A program made the translations under genes and the position numbers. This document shows, one piece after another, positions 1-10,189 of a stretch of 64,000 nt of DNA. The notes below the pieces were generated by a model. That model worked only from the letters and a program-made list of their open reading frames with translations. It did not search any database and was not told the DNA's origin. Source of the stretch: Lepidostoma basale (lineage: Eukaryota > Arthropoda > Insecta > Trichoptera > Lepidostomatidae); NCBI GenBank assembly GCA_022606425.2, contig JAHDVF020000053.1:1116001-1180000 (forward strand), given 5' to 3'. Numbering within the stretch: the stretch's first letter is position 1; each line of letters begins with the position of its first letter.

Positions 1-2
1 GG

Positions 3-410
3 ACCCTGAAAGTTAACTCAATGAACAAACTGGAAGCATTAAAAATGTGGCTCCACCGCCGAATGCTCAGAATTCCCTGGACAGACATGGTTACCAATAC
101 CGAAGTCCTGAGGCGAGCTAGAGTTGACAGGGAACTGTTATCAACTATCAAGGTTCGAAAGATTTCATATCTGGGTCACATACTGCGTGGGGAAAAGTAC
201 CACCTTCTACAACTGATATTGGAGGGAAAAATTGAGGGACGCCGAGGGCCCGGAAGAAGACAAATGTCCTGGCTGCGAAACGTGAGGGAGTGGACCAGCA
301 TCCAAAGTGTTGAGAAACTATTCCGAGCGGCGCAGGACAGGGACAGGTTCGCCGAGGTGATCGCCAACGTTGGGGGGACCCGACAGGGCACTTGAAGAAG
401 AAGAATGTTT
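3..410 (+). mobile_element. RTE-like LINE, 3' end with GAA tail
   Basis: An open frame runs in from the window edge to a stop at 395. It encodes the C-terminal tail of a non-LTR reverse transcriptase polyprotein: EALKMWLHRRMLRIPWTD, YLGHILRGEKY, GRRQMSWLRNVREWT. After the stop comes a short GAAGAAGAAG tail. The 3' end (gccaacgttggggggacc) is shared with the SINE2 elements near 18,360 and 62,630. The copy is 5'-truncated by the window. Confidence 0.8.
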
Positions 411-714
411 GAGTAGATAAGATCTAAGGTTCGGAGTGTTAGCCACTCAAAAAAAAACAGGAAAATAAGCACCGAAATGAGGAAGCTTAGGTAGTGTCAT
501 AAACAGATGAGGTAAACTTTACAGACTTCCATTATAATGAATTTTTCATGAATTAAAACACGGCTTATTAAATTTTGAGTACATTTTTTCCGACTTGTCA
601 AAGGTTCTTTTTTTTCCTTCGCAGGTGATTATAAAGATAAAATAGAAAACTAATATTCCGCAGTTAAAATGAATGGGTGATTAGTTATTGTTTAAGTTTT
701 ACTCACAAGCATAT
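411..714. other. AT-rich stretch, no feature recognised
   Basis: No coding potential, tRNA-like boxes or repeat shared with the rest of the window was recognised, apart from a short similarity (attccataatgacg-type) to repeats near 19,280 and 25,160. Confidence 0.4.
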
Positions 715-1082
715 AGATTGGAGTGACATCTCCAGGCGGTTTCTAGCAATGTGGTTAATGGAGGTTGCCTTTCACATTGCGTTAAAAAGATCTTCTGCTT
801 AATGCTTAAAAAAATACAATCTTCATATATGGCGTTGGTGTGTAGATTGAATACACTACCATATAAAGGATGGTGTTGGAGATAAACATATAAACAACTT
901 CCAAAAATTTGTCAGACATGGTGGTCATAAGAAAAAATAAGGTGAAATGGGGAATGTTGTATTACATAAAGCGTGCGCTTAATCCAACCAATGACAGGTC
1001 ATAAGTCCTGTAAACACCTTGATCAACCATATTCTGTTTCCAATTTGCATTTTCGTCTCTATTGAGATACAATTGATTCACA
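715..1082 (-). repeat. R520 repeat copy
   Basis: Reverse-oriented copy of an unclassified dispersed repeat (R520) whose full unit is about 520 bp. Its head is attgtatctcaatagagacg; hallmarks are acttatgacctgtcattgg and a gaccaccacgtctgac segment. This copy lacks the last ~150 bp. No open frame and no clear terminal repeats, so its class is unknown. Confidence 0.7.
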
Positions 1083-1240
1083 ATAAGAAGCTTATTATCA
1101 ACATAAACGGTATAAGCAGTTTATGAAATCGGATATTCTTTTCACCGAGATATAGCATTGTCAACTTGCGAGAGACCAGCAGAGTTTGCAATTTTGCAGA
1201 ACTTCTTTGAAACGTACAATAAGTTTCGTAGATTTATTCA

Positions 1241-1541
1241 TGGAAGCGAAGCATGGAACTGGCAAAAGAAGGATGAAAGTAGAATAAATGCAGTAGAAAT
1301 GAGATCTCTTAGACGAATGTGAGATACTCTGTGTATGATTGATTGTCGAATGAAAATATAAAAAGTGAATGCGGTGCAAATGATGGTGTTATGAACAAAA
1401 TAATGAAAGGATCATTAAGATGGTTTGAACATATGGAAAGAATTAATGAAGAATGAATGGTAATGGTAGAGAGTATATGTTAACGATGTTTACGGAATAA
1501 GCAATTGAGAAAGATTGTTAGTTGGTTAGTTAGTTAGATGT
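1241..1541 (+). mobile_element. TTAG-tailed LINE, decayed 3' fragment
   Basis: Pieces of the family's C-terminal tail are readable (GSEAWNWQKKDESRINAVEM), but stops and an internal deletion remove most of the GHMERM..RPRKTWHDQ block. It ends with gttagttggttagttagttag, the hallmark tail. Confidence 0.75.
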
Positions 1542-1767
1542 ATTCAAATCTTTGTTCAAATTTAAAAAATCGCCGAAGACTTCATATTTGAAGAAATATG
1601 TCTGCGCGGTCGTATGCCGCTGGCATTAAATGGTTGAGATACCTATGTAAGGTTTAAAGTGCACTCAAGTAAACCCTTATAGTGCGTCTTGCTACATTTG
1701 CAGTCCAAAAAGATGATTTCAACCTGAGGCAGATAACAAATTTATAAATAATTTATACGAATGAAAA

Positions 1768-2270
1768 AAATGTCGTAGACAGGCGAAACATGCCATTCTC
1801 ATGAAATATAATAAAGCTTTTAGAAAACAGACGTTAAATTTTTTTTTTTTTTATGTACACAACAGGTCGTTTTGGACCCAATTACAGTATACACTTATTA
1901 TTTTTTTAGCTATTATATTGATTCTCGTGACATGTGATAGGTAGCCAATCTATCGCCATTTTATTGTCACGTGAATTCTACACCAGACCAAAGACAGTGT
2001 GATAATCACACTGCCATCGCCGGAAATCGAACCAAGGACCTTCGGCATGCAAGTCAGAGCTCGTAACCACTCTACCACGAAGGTCGTAAATTATTTGGTA
2101 TAGAGTTTCACATTCTTTATAGTTGTAGGGCGACGCCCAGTGTAGCGAACTGTGTTGCCTGTAGTATTATAATAGATAAAATTTGAATTTGAATTGCTCC
2201 CCTTCCCTTCCCGACGTAGGTAAATTCATTTGACATGTTAAAATGTTTTGTCTTTGTTAAAAATGTATAT
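1768..2270 (+). repeat. Hammerhead-like repeat family A copy, split by a SINE
   Basis: Left part (1768-1851) has GGCGAAACATGCCATTC followed by aatataataaagcttttagaaaacagac. The right part (2087-2260), starting agagtttcacattctttatag, matches the copy at 3110-3260 including gggcgacgcc.agtgtagcg. The SINE at 1852-2086 sits between, flanked by a short gttaaatt/gtaaatt duplication. Confidence 0.6.
1852..2086 (-). mobile_element. tRNA-derived SINE-A, copy 1
   Basis: Read on the minus strand it starts with a tRNA-like head: ACCTTCGTGGTAGAGTGG (A-box region) and GGTTCGATTTCCGGC (B box). The body follows with tctttggtctggtgtagaattcacgtgacaataaaatgg and a 3' part ending in acaacaggtcg. Same family at 12353, 14060 and 55912. 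Confidence 0.8.
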
Positions 2271-2309
2271 AGTCACATCAATTTGCGTTAATTAACATAT
2301 TCTGCTCCA

Positions 2310-2829
2310 AATTTTTAATTGTATCTCAATAGAGACGAAGACGCAAACTGGAAACTGAACATGGATGATCAAGGTGTTTACAAGACTTATGACCTGTCAT
2401 TGGTTGGGTTAAGCGCACGCTTTATGTAATTACAACATTCCCCATTCCACCTTTGTTATTTGTGATCATGCATGACAAATTTTTTGGAAGATGTATATAT
2501 ACTTCAAAATCCATATTTATCTTCACGTGTCAGTTTCAGTCAGCCATCTATGTAGATTTGGTTGCACTTGTGAATTTTTTCAAGAATTAACCTATACAAC
2601 CGACCCACTAACGCCATCTATGGAGAATGATTTTCGGCATTTAGCAAACTACCTTATTAACACAATGTGAAGGCTGTCAACCAACATATTGTTAGAAGCC
2701 GCTAGGAGTATTATTCCATTCTATATGCCAAAGAATTTTGACCAGAATATTTGAAGACCAAATATTTGTGAATGTATACTTATACCTGTATACAAATCCT
2801 GGATTTACACCAAAGGGTGGTTAATTCAA
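2310..2829 (+). repeat. R520 repeat, near-complete copy
   Basis: Reads from the tctcaatagagacgaag head through acctgtcattggttgg, a tgcatgacaaatt segment, acgccatctatgg and an end segment with gtatacaaatcctgg. It is followed immediately by a second, truncated head-to-tail copy, which fixes the unit length at about 520 bp. Confidence 0.65.
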
Positions 2830-2832
2830 AAT

Positions 2833-2950
2833 TTTAATTGTATCTCAATAGAGACGAAGACGCAAACTGGAAACTGAACATGGATGATCAAGGTGTTTAC
2901 AGGACTTATGACCTGTCATTGGTTGGGTTAAGCGCACGCTTTATGTAATT
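2833..2950 (+). repeat. R520 repeat, truncated tandem copy
   Basis: Nearly identical to the first 120 bp of the preceding copy (same aactggaaactgaacatgg variant), then breaks at tgtaattatatatattctgctcc. The phrase attctgctcc also precedes the first copy, suggesting local tandem duplication. Confidence 0.65.
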
Positions 2951-2984
2951 ATATATATTCTGCTCCATCTACTAGTGTATATAA

Positions 2985-3260
2985 ATTGAAACGAGTTGAA
3001 GTTTCGTCACATTTGATAATGTATAAGAAGGGCAAAACATGTCATTCCCCTAAAATATAATAAAGCTTTTAGAAAACAGACATTTTCATTTTCTATTAAT
3101 TATTTGATATGAAATTTCGCATCCTTTACAGTAGTAGGGCGACGCCTAGTGTAGCGAACTGTGTTGCCTGTAGAATTATAACAGATAAAATTTCAATTTT
3201 AATTGCTGCTCTTCTCTTTTCGACGTAGATAAAATTATTTGACATGAACTTACCCAAGAT
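2985..3260 (+). repeat. Hammerhead-like repeat family A copy
   Basis: Contains TTGATAAT, then AGGGC-AAAACATGTC-ATTCC, aatataataaagcttttagaaaacagac, and the downstream gtagggcgacgcctagtgtagcg block. G12 of the putative ribozyme core is replaced by A here. Confidence 0.6.
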
Positions 3261-3544
3261 CTCAAGAAAATCAATTATATTAATAGTAATTCTCTACGCA
3301 TATAATAAAAACATATTTTTTAATAATACAAAACATTATTTAATTCAATGTTTAAAACGTAGAAATAAAAATTAAAGATTGATGTTTTTATTATGTTCAC
3401 GTAGAAACAATGTTTATTAAATGAAAAATTAAGTAATATTCTGTTTTCGGATGAAACATTCATTTTGAAAATTAACAATAAAAATATCCTGATAATAATA
3501 AGAGTATATGTTAAGGGAATTATATGATGTGTATTCGATACTTA

Positions 3545-3830
3545 AACCAGAACCAATCTGCCTATGGTGACACCGGTGGGAAGAGCAATTAGTCTGCTGA
3601 ACGCGGTCTCCTCGGAGATCGACGTTTTTCATATTAGTGAAAGTACGTTCAGGGGACAAACTCTCTTGACTTTAGAAAATATATTGTCTTCCTAATGTCG
3701 AACCATCACTAATGCGTTCCTGGAATTATGTTGTATGTATATAATATCTGACCTGTACTCAATAAATGCCTTAAAGATTTATGCTGTTTGTAATGTCTTT
3801 TAAGTTAATAAAATGATTTGATAATATGTT
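3545..3830 (+). mobile_element. Jockey/R1-like LINE (family L2), 3' end
   Basis: From 3561 to a stop at 3693-3695 it encodes the family's C-terminus: VTPVGRAISLLNAVSSE, then VFHISESTFR. It agrees with the longer copy at 10,190-10,870 (minus). The 3' UTR ends in gtaatgtcttttaagttaataaa. 5'-truncated. Confidence 0.75.
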
Positions 3831-3919
3831 GGTCATGTTCGTTTTAAATAAATCTAACGAAAATCCCTTGATTTAATTTTATGATCTTAGAATTTAAGAG
3901 AGTCGTTAATTTCTAATCA

Positions 3920-4290
3920 ATAACGCTTCACGTGGCTGATATTCAATATTTTATTTGTTTAATCGTTCCACGTTTTCCTCGGTCTTTCTATATTTCTAGT
4001 TGCATTCATATAGTTTACATATACATTTGTTTCCATCCTTTCTTTTCATTTATTCTTTCCATGTGTCCAAACTATCTTAATTTTCCTATCATTATTTTGT
4101 TCATAACACTTTCATTCGCACTGCATTTATTTCTTATATTTTCATTAGACACTCATACACAGTTTTGCACACATTCGTCTAAGACATCTTATTCCTACTG
4201 CATTTATTCTATTTTCATTCTTCTTATGTCAGTTATATGCTTCGCTTCCATTCAAAGGGTCAGTACAAGAACACCATTGTGCACATATGA
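3920..4290 (-). mobile_element. TTAG-tailed LINE fragment without tail
   Basis: Minus-strand copy carrying decayed NVGHV, RPRKTW and MERM regions. It ends 18 bp before the mariner element that begins at 4309; the plus-strand open frame here is only its antisense. Confidence 0.7.
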
Positions 4291-4308
4291 AAGAATAAAT
4301 TTATTATA

Positions 4309-5482
4309 CAGGGGTAGGCGCTAGAAGTGTTACCAACTTCACGCTGCTATAGCAACCAAACGGCTTACGACAGTGCACTCATGTTTTGACACGTGTCAGT
4401 CTGTTATATTGTTAATAATTCTACCGAAGTATATTGTTTTACGTCACAGTTAAAAAAAGTTATCGAAATGGAATTCAAACTCAACAGTGTTATTGTTCTG
4501 TATTAGGCTGGAAAATCGCAACATCCAAAAACATCAACATCGACATAAATGGTTTGAAAGGTGAAGGCCAGAATTCAACGTAATCCACGACAAAGCGCAA
4601 ATCGATTAGCGAAAAATCACAGTGTGTCGGCTCGTAGCATAGGGCGCATATTAAAAAATGAACTACGATTAAAGCCCTACAAAATACAAAAAGTGCAAGA
4701 TTTAACGCCTGCACAAAAGGCAGTTCGCCTAGCAAGAGCAAAGGTGTTAAAACACTTGCACGTTGGTGGCGAGCTAGAAATTTTTTTTACGGTTCAGCAG
4801 TATGTAAACAAACAAAACGATCGGGTATGGTTACAGTGCAAATCAAGAGACAATTTAGACCAGCTCTGCGAAAGCAAGCGCCTGCATCAGTGATGGTTTG
4901 GGCCACGGTAACTGCCACAGGACGTTCACCACTCGTTTTCATTGAACAGGGCGTAAAGGTAAATCAAGAAATCAACCGTAAAAGGATTTTAAATGATGCG
5001 TTATTACCTTGGGCACGTAAAAAAATTGGTAGAAACCATTGGACGCTTTAACAAAACTCGGCACCATCCCATCAAGCCCGTGAAACCCAACGTTTTTTAC
5101 AAGAAAAAGTTCCCACCTTCATTTCATCATAACAGTGGCTTCCATATTCCCTTGACTTACACCCAAGGGACTTTTCCATATAGTCCATTCTAGAAGCCAA
5201 AATATCAGCTAAAAAATATGAGACGGTCGACGTCTTAAAGATTGCTCTTCGCCGAGAATGAGACAAAATACCATCAGCCCACATTAGTGCAGCGTGTGAA
5301 GCCTTCTTGGACAGACTCGATGCTATTATTCTCGCTAAAGGTGGCTACATCGAACAATAACATATATATTTTTTTTTAATTGAAAAGTTTTTACGATATA
5401 CTGAGGTTTTTAAAATAAAAAAAATAAAAATTGACAAAATTACAGAATTTTTAATTGGTAACACTTCGAGTGCCGACCCCTG
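4309..5482 (+). mobile_element. Tc1/mariner element, broken transposase
   Basis: Inverted termini CAGGGGTAGGCGCTAGAAGT and its counterpart ending at 5482 (CGAAGTGTTACCAA side) are flanked by TA. The transposase helix-turn-helix part is readable (NPRQSANRLAKNHSVSARSI, PYKIQKVQDLTPAQKAVRLA). The catalytic part continues in other frames (SVMVWATVTATGRSP, KKYETVDVLKIALRRE, LDAIILAKGGYIEQ). The region with the first catalytic Asp is deleted just before FTVQQYVNKQNDRVW, and the second Asp motif reads QNSAPSH (D to N). It is a dead copy. Length 1.17 kb is near the family norm of about 1.3 kb. Confidence 0.85.
4561..5360 (+). pseudogene. Mariner transposase pseudogene
   Basis: At least two frameshifts split the reading frame. 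4561-4770 is the DNA-binding N-terminus; from about 4840 the catalytic domain continues in a second frame to about 5030, and then to 5360 with stops. Function in an intact relative would be cut-and-paste transposition at TA sites; here it cannot be active. Confidence 0.8.
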
Positions 5483-6106
5483 TACATATGAAAGTTTTTG
5501 ATAAAAATGACATGCATGTGAAAATATTTAAATAATGTATTTTTGAAGTTTGATTGATTTATTTGAGAATGAGTTTTTAAAATCTTTAGCTTTGTGAATT
5601 TTGTAAAAGATTTATAAAATCCGATAGCTTGCCAGCGCGGGGCGTAATATCTGAAGTTTTCAGCCTTGCCGAGCTAACCTTTAGAGGTTACACATTATAA
5701 TATATTATAATATAGGTTACGTCGCCCTTCCAAGCAAAGATATAATACTTAACATGGTGTAAACGATGTCGATATTTTTTATGTTATGAGAGAATCTATA
5801 TACATACATGGCCCGTGTAAATAGTGTAAAAGCTTCTTCAATGACTACTTTTTTATGACAAACCGCGAAATATTCACGTACATATTTGTCGTACTTTAAA
5901 AATGATTTGGAATTGTTGTTATAGCATACAAAATTCGGAGGCATAGTTTTTTTATTTACTGTCACATGCATACATGGAAACGTTTTTTACTTCCAAATCC
6001 AGATGTAGTAGCTTTTTTTTAATCTATCCATTATACGAGTACAAGCGATACACAGATTTCTTGTTTTCCTTCTATACTCGCTTTTACTTCGTGTTGTGGA
6101 GTCAGA
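5483..6106. other. Unassigned AT-rich stretch
   Basis: No recognised element. A short GC-richer patch (ccagcgcggggcgtaatatc, ~5632) and an 84-codon minus-strand open frame at 5717-5971 have no recognised similarity and look incidental. Confidence 0.4.
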
Positions 6107-6312
6107 TTTGAATAAATATAATTACACTTGGTATTACAACACTTTATTTCACTTAACACAAACATGTTTCGGTTATAACATAAACTTTATCAATGTACAC
6201 AATTTTAAGTTAAAATTGTGTACATTGATAAAGGTCATGTTTTAACCGAAACATGTCGGTGTCGAGTGAAATAAAATGTAGTAATACCAAGTGTAATTAT
6301 ATTTATTCAAAC
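6107..6312. repeat. Inverted-dimer repeat, hammerhead-like family B
   Basis: About 206 bp almost perfectly palindromic: tttgaataaatataattaca at one end and its complement at the other. The right half (plus) reads TTGATAA-A-GGT...ACC-GAAACATGTCGG (6225-6257). The left half has the same motif on the minus strand. Homologous to the element at 35005-35250. Confidence 0.75.
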
Positions 6313-6584
6313 AGATTTCTCGTTTTATAAATTCAGTTAATTGTAATTTAATCCATAACTTCGACATGTAATAAAATACACTAAAAAGACAATTTGTAGA
6401 TTAACATTGCTTATCTGGTATGGGATAAAGTAGATATAATAGAGGGATAAAGTAGAATACGAGAAGCATTTAAGGGTATGTCTATACATTAGAAGTACAC
6501 AAATTTAACAGAAAATTTATGTTTTATGATAATGTTGTAAAGCGTTCTAAAAGTAATAAATTAAATGCTAACGCTGTTTTAATA

Positions 6585-6975
6585 AGTTCTATTATATTTT
6601 ATGGGAATGACATATTACACCTTGCTAAAATATTATTAAATTTCCATACAATAAAATTAAACTTTTAGAAAACAGACAGAGTCTTATATCATTGTTCAAG
6701 GAACAATTAGTGTACAATGAAATACTTATTGTTTTGTGGGGGTTTTGTGGTGAGAGTTGAAAGACAGCGGAGGTTTCTGGTTCAGCGTCGAAGTCCACTT
6801 ATGTGGGTCACCTACAGTTTCTTGAACAATGATGGAAAACTTAATACGAAAGAAAATGTTTAAGATAATGAGATATTGTAAATTACTAAAGTATTATCTT
6901 TGATAATGCCTCATCAAGGACTCATATGTATTTCACATTAAATGTAATACAGCTTCTAGAAAGCAGATGCTATCA
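6585..6975 (+). repeat. Two decayed family A repeat fragments
   Basis: 6587-6680 has gggaatgacat..., then aataaaattaaacttttagaaaacagac. 6897-6970 has TTGATAATGCCTCATCAAGG, then acagcttctagaaagcagatg, aligning to the family A core with the GAAACATGTC part degraded to GACTCATATGT. The 6,690-6,850 interval between them has short inverted similarity (attgttcaag) and is otherwise unassigned. Confidence 0.45.
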
Positions 6976-7019
6976 TACATATTAAGTACGAAATTAAATA
7001 ACTTTAAATATCTTATTCT

Positions 7020-7145
7020 CCCGGTGTCATGTCAGGTCCCCTGAGGGTCCCCTGCCTGGGGTTCGTGGAGTCTAAAACACCACTCGTGAATACTAGAGAG
7101 TTGGACTAGGTAGAAGCGTTGATGGTGTCATTGCAACCTGGCGCA
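7020..7145 (-). mobile_element. SINE2 fragment (internally deleted)
   Basis: Minus-strand remnant joining the family's 3' end (ccggtgtcatgtcaggtccc) directly to its 5' region (ggttcgtggagtctaa, cactcgtgaatactagagag, ttgcaacctggcgc). The central ~250 bp is missing compared with the copy at 62,590-63,020. Confidence 0.55.
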
Positions 7146-7559
7146 TTAAGATATATTATAGAAGTATACTTTCCGGCAAAACATATTCCATCGTAGCCTA
7201 GTAACTGTAAATACGTAAGACATTTTTTTTAAATATTGTGACTCAATTCTAACATGAAGCCTTATTATACGAACACATGTTTTACTGCGGCTATATCTGC
7301 AAACCAAAATATCTTTAATAGACGTCACGACATCGGCTCTCTCTTATACAGTTTTTTCTCGTTCTCTTTAACAGAGGTTTTCGGAGGTAAAATGATGGAC
7401 CTTAAGCTAGCTCTGTTTTAAAGCTGTTTTTTATGTCCTGGGCTCTTATATCCAGATTCGACTGTATTGTTCTCGTATTATATTTAAATCTTAAACATTT
7501 TCGTGAAATTTGAGTACTTCATATTTCGTTAGTGGAGAGGGTTCAGTATATTTTTTGTT

Positions 7560-7850
7560 TGCTTTCCTTGCTCGATCGGAATTTAATATAATACTGATAA
7601 AGATCTTGAAACTTTATAGATATAAAATAATAAAACACATTGTATTTAACCACGGTATGGTTATTATAATTGATGCTAAGTAGTTTAGTTGGGATCAAAC
7701 CTTCATCAGTGCAGTATATAACTGTATATTTGTTTAAAATGTCTAACCACAAAGTGAGTGCTTCATATGAAAATTTAAATACACTTTATTGATTATGGCG
7801 TTAACACTGTGAAAATTCTTTGTAAATTTGAAGGAATATTTTAAACACTG
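7560..7850. repeat. Repeat family P, diverged copy
   Basis: Contains aactttatagatataaaata and aacacattgtatttaaccac, shared with the palindrome at 17,690-17,830. It also has tgaaaattctttgtaaattt, shared with 20,160-20,190. A minus-strand CTGATGAAGG (from ccttcatcag, 7690) may be half of a hammerhead-like core. No coding content. Confidence 0.4.
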
Positions 7851-7939
7851 TTTTACCCACTTTTTTTAATGTGTAACGAAACATGCTGTGTAATTTTATT
7901 TAAAATAAAGGGAATAAAATAGGATTAAAAACTCTCATT

Positions 7940-8015
7940 CCAATGTAAATAATGCCTTAGCAAAGCGAAATATTACATTCCCATAGAATATAATGAAACT
8001 TCTAGAAAACAGACT
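7940..8015 (+). repeat. Family A repeat fragment
   Basis: AATGCCTTAGCAAAGCGAAA, then ttacattcccatagaatata and aacttctagaaaacagac, align with the family A core and 3' block. It is 5'-truncated. Confidence 0.5.
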
Positions 8016-8094
8016 TATTTATTCGTTTATTTTCTAATTGAAACTGAACATTAAAATTGAACAGGCTTTTTGAATAATTGAAACTGGAATGTCA

Positions 8095-8190
8095 TAGAGA
8101 ATGGAGAGTGATAGCCAGGGACAGATGCCGGTGGAGGACTATTGTGGAGGATGCCAAATGAAGCTTAGGGATGAAGAAAAAGATAAACTA
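8095..8190 (+). mobile_element. RTE-like LINE 3' terminal scrap
   Basis: Encodes EWRVIARDRCRWRTIVEDAK before a stop, the usual C-terminus of insect endonuclease/reverse-transcriptase LINEs. Only ~90 bp remains. Confidence 0.55.
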
Positions 8191-8199
8191 AAAACTAAC

Positions 8200-8440
8200 T
8201 AACTAAACATCACGCCGTCTCCCCGAAAGGGTAGGTAGAAGGAATGGACTGCCACATTTTAATCGATGCGGCACTCCATTCTTCCCTATCGCCCCTGCGG
8301 GAGACGCGGTGTGATGGGTTGCGAACCTTATCGCCACCAATAAATAGGCATCTCCCGCGCACACTTCGATCGTTCAACGTCGGCATGATAAATCAAAAAC
8401 AAATTATATAAAATACAATGTACAATGCGAATATGATTTA
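8200..8440 (-). mobile_element. S1 non-autonomous element, 3' part
   Basis: Read on the minus strand, the sequence ends in acggcgtgatg followed by a gttagttagttag tail. The last ~70 bp equal the TTAG-tailed LINE 3' end; upstream it carries the S1-specific gtggcgat.aggttcgcaacc and accgcgtctcccgc. 5'-truncated. Confidence 0.75.
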
Positions 8441-8964
8441 TTGCTCATACAAGTACTAAAAACATCAATTGTTGCTCGAGGAATGCTTACACCAGTCAGA
8501 AGCACAATTAAACAAATATGAATCTGGCTAAATCAAGAAGAAGAAGATTGATGTAAATATTTTATTAAATGAACATATTTATGTACCAGTATTATAAAAT
8601 ATGACTTATTTTGAAATTATCCTCATACATGACTGCTTTACCTCGTTATGAAATTCATAAACATATTATAGGTCACCTTTCCTAAAAACACAATCTCTCC
8701 ATATTGCTATATCTGCGGATATTACGTTTGAATGGGTTCGCGGAAAGTGGGAAGTTTATTCTAAGTATACTCGTATGTAGGATGGTACAGATCTTCCAGT
8801 GTAAATAAGGATACGTTTCAAAAAAGGGTTATATAAGTAGATGTTAAAAGTAAATGGAAGATGTGGTTTTTGGAATTCAGAATGAAAATATATTTCGTGA
8901 GCCAAATCAGACTTAGCACAAAAAAATGATTTCGTTATTGACATATATGCTTAATTAAATTAAA

Positions 8965-9497
8965 ACCTATCCAAAAAGGTAAGATGGCAGTGCATAATGG
9001 GGTTCTTGTGCCGACCCTTATGTATGGAAGTGAAGCATGGAATTGGCAAAAGAAGGATAAAAGTTGAATAAACGAAGTAGAAATGAGATCTCTAAGACGA
9101 ATGTGTGGCAAATCTGTATATGATAGAGTGACAAACGCAAGTATAAGAAGTGAATATGGTTCGAATGAAAGTGTTATGAACAAAATAAGGAAAGGGTCAT
9201 TAATATGGTTTGGGCACATGGAAAGAATAAGTGAAGACAGAATGGTAAAGAAGGTATATGTAAACGGCGTGAACGGGGATAGAAATAGAGGAAAGCCGAG
9301 GAAAACGTGGCACGATCAAATCAATCAAATATTGAATGTCGGTCACGTGAGGAGTCGGAGAAATCGACGTGCGTGCATGACAAAATGTATGAATGTAGAG
9401 GAATCGAGAGAAGTATGTCAGGACAGAACAGTGTGGCGTTCCAATATTTCTGCCTACCCCTTCGGGAAGACGGCGTGATGGTTAGTTAGTTAGTTAG
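8965..9497 (+). mobile_element. TTAG-tailed LINE, 3' fragment
   Basis: Codes for the C-terminal ~170 residues: MYGSEAWNWQKKD, one stop, then EMRSLRRMCGKSVYDRVTNA, IWFGHMERISEDRMVKK, RKTWHDQINQILNVGH, RRNRRACMTKCMNVEE and a stop after AYPFGKTA. The UTR is very short; a hairpin-forming ccttcgggaag stretch precedes gttagttagttagttagg. 5'-truncated, one premature stop near 9066. Confidence 0.85.
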
Positions 9498-9650
9498 GTT
9501 TTTCATTATTTTTCAAGAAATAATAAATACTAATATTCATGTTGGTAAAAAGACATGCACTTGAATACATAGCATAATTTTTAAAATACATTACAAATGT
9601 CTGAACTATCTACTACTATCTGAAGTGAACTACATAAATCATATAAAAAT

Positions 9651-9802
9651 GTCTGTCTTCTAGGAGTTTTATTATATTTTAGATGGAATGACATGTCTCG
9701 GCCTTCTAAGGCATTATCAAAAGTCATGACATTTGATAATGCCTTAGAAGGGCGAAACATGTCATTCCATCAAAAATATAATAAAACATCTAGAAGACAG
9801 AC
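9651..9802. repeat. Inverted dimer of family A (hammerhead-like)
   Basis: A 152-bp near-perfect palindrome bounded by gtctgtcttctag and ctagaagacagac. The right arm (plus) contains TTGATAA-T-GCCTT-AGA-AGGGC-GAAACATGTC (9733-9763). The left arm carries TTGATAA-T-GCCTT-AGA-AGGC-CGAGACATGTC on the minus strand (9691-9719). The plus-side 3' block continues to about 9850 (attaattattaagtatag). Confidence 0.75.
9731..9766 (+). ncRNA. Hammerhead-like motif, UUGAUAA variant
   Basis: TTGATAA stands where CTGATGA is expected, then a 5-bp stem GCCTT/AGGGC with an AGA loop, GAAA, and AC-AT-GT before the candidate cleavage base C (9763). Changes C3 to U and G8 to A would keep the 3-8 pair as U-A. Activity is unlikely to be wild-type; this is a structural similarity, not a proven ribozyme. 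Confidence 0.4.
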
Positions 9803-9850
9803 GTTTTCATTTTTATTAATTATTAAGTATAGAATTTGCACTTTTTTCAT

Positions 9851-10189
9851 TATTTAATATAAAACATCAACATTCAAGAAACAATAAATATATAATGTTA
9901 TCAACGTGATACGACATTTTCAGCCAAAGGTCTTTATTTGTAGTATCTAAACAAAATAATAATTGAATATTCAAGAATTCTCTATTACTCATCCACAAAC
10001 AACATTCTATCAAAGGGCTCGCGATCTCCTCTTTAGTCTCGAGTAAATAACTCCGAGTTGATTAGGTTCTCAGTAATTCACGCCCCTGTTAAATATACAA
10101 TATCGTAATTACTGAACCCTGCTTTGTTTCGTAACTATCGTATATGTAATAAGAGGAAAGGTTATTGGTTATCACGTGAAATTTCTAAA
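9851..10189. other. Unassigned intronic stretch
   Basis: No recognised repeat or exon. A GC-richer part (agggctcgcgatctcctc, ~10015) was checked for splice-bounded coding frames and gave none. Confidence 0.4.

Noticed and set aside
3932..4324. 130-codon plus-strand frame as a membrane protein
   Set aside because: Hydrophobic composition comes from reading the TTAG-tailed LINE backwards; the same pattern recurs over every minus-strand copy (8935, 24635, 40089, 40664).
6107..6312. Simple MITE of a Tc1/mariner or hAT family
   Set aside because: The palindrome has no TA or 8-bp flanking duplication and its ends do not resemble known transposon termini; the internal hammerhead-like core explains its conservation better.
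7684..7696. Additional hammerhead from CTGATGAAGG on the minus strand
   Set aside because: No GAAA box or cleavage triplet follows at a suitable distance; kept only as a possible relic in the family P entry.
9478..9497. TTAG repeats as telomeric sequence
   Set aside because: Insect telomeres use TTAGG (5-mer). These are 4-mers and always directly follow the same LINE or S1 3' end, so they are element tails.
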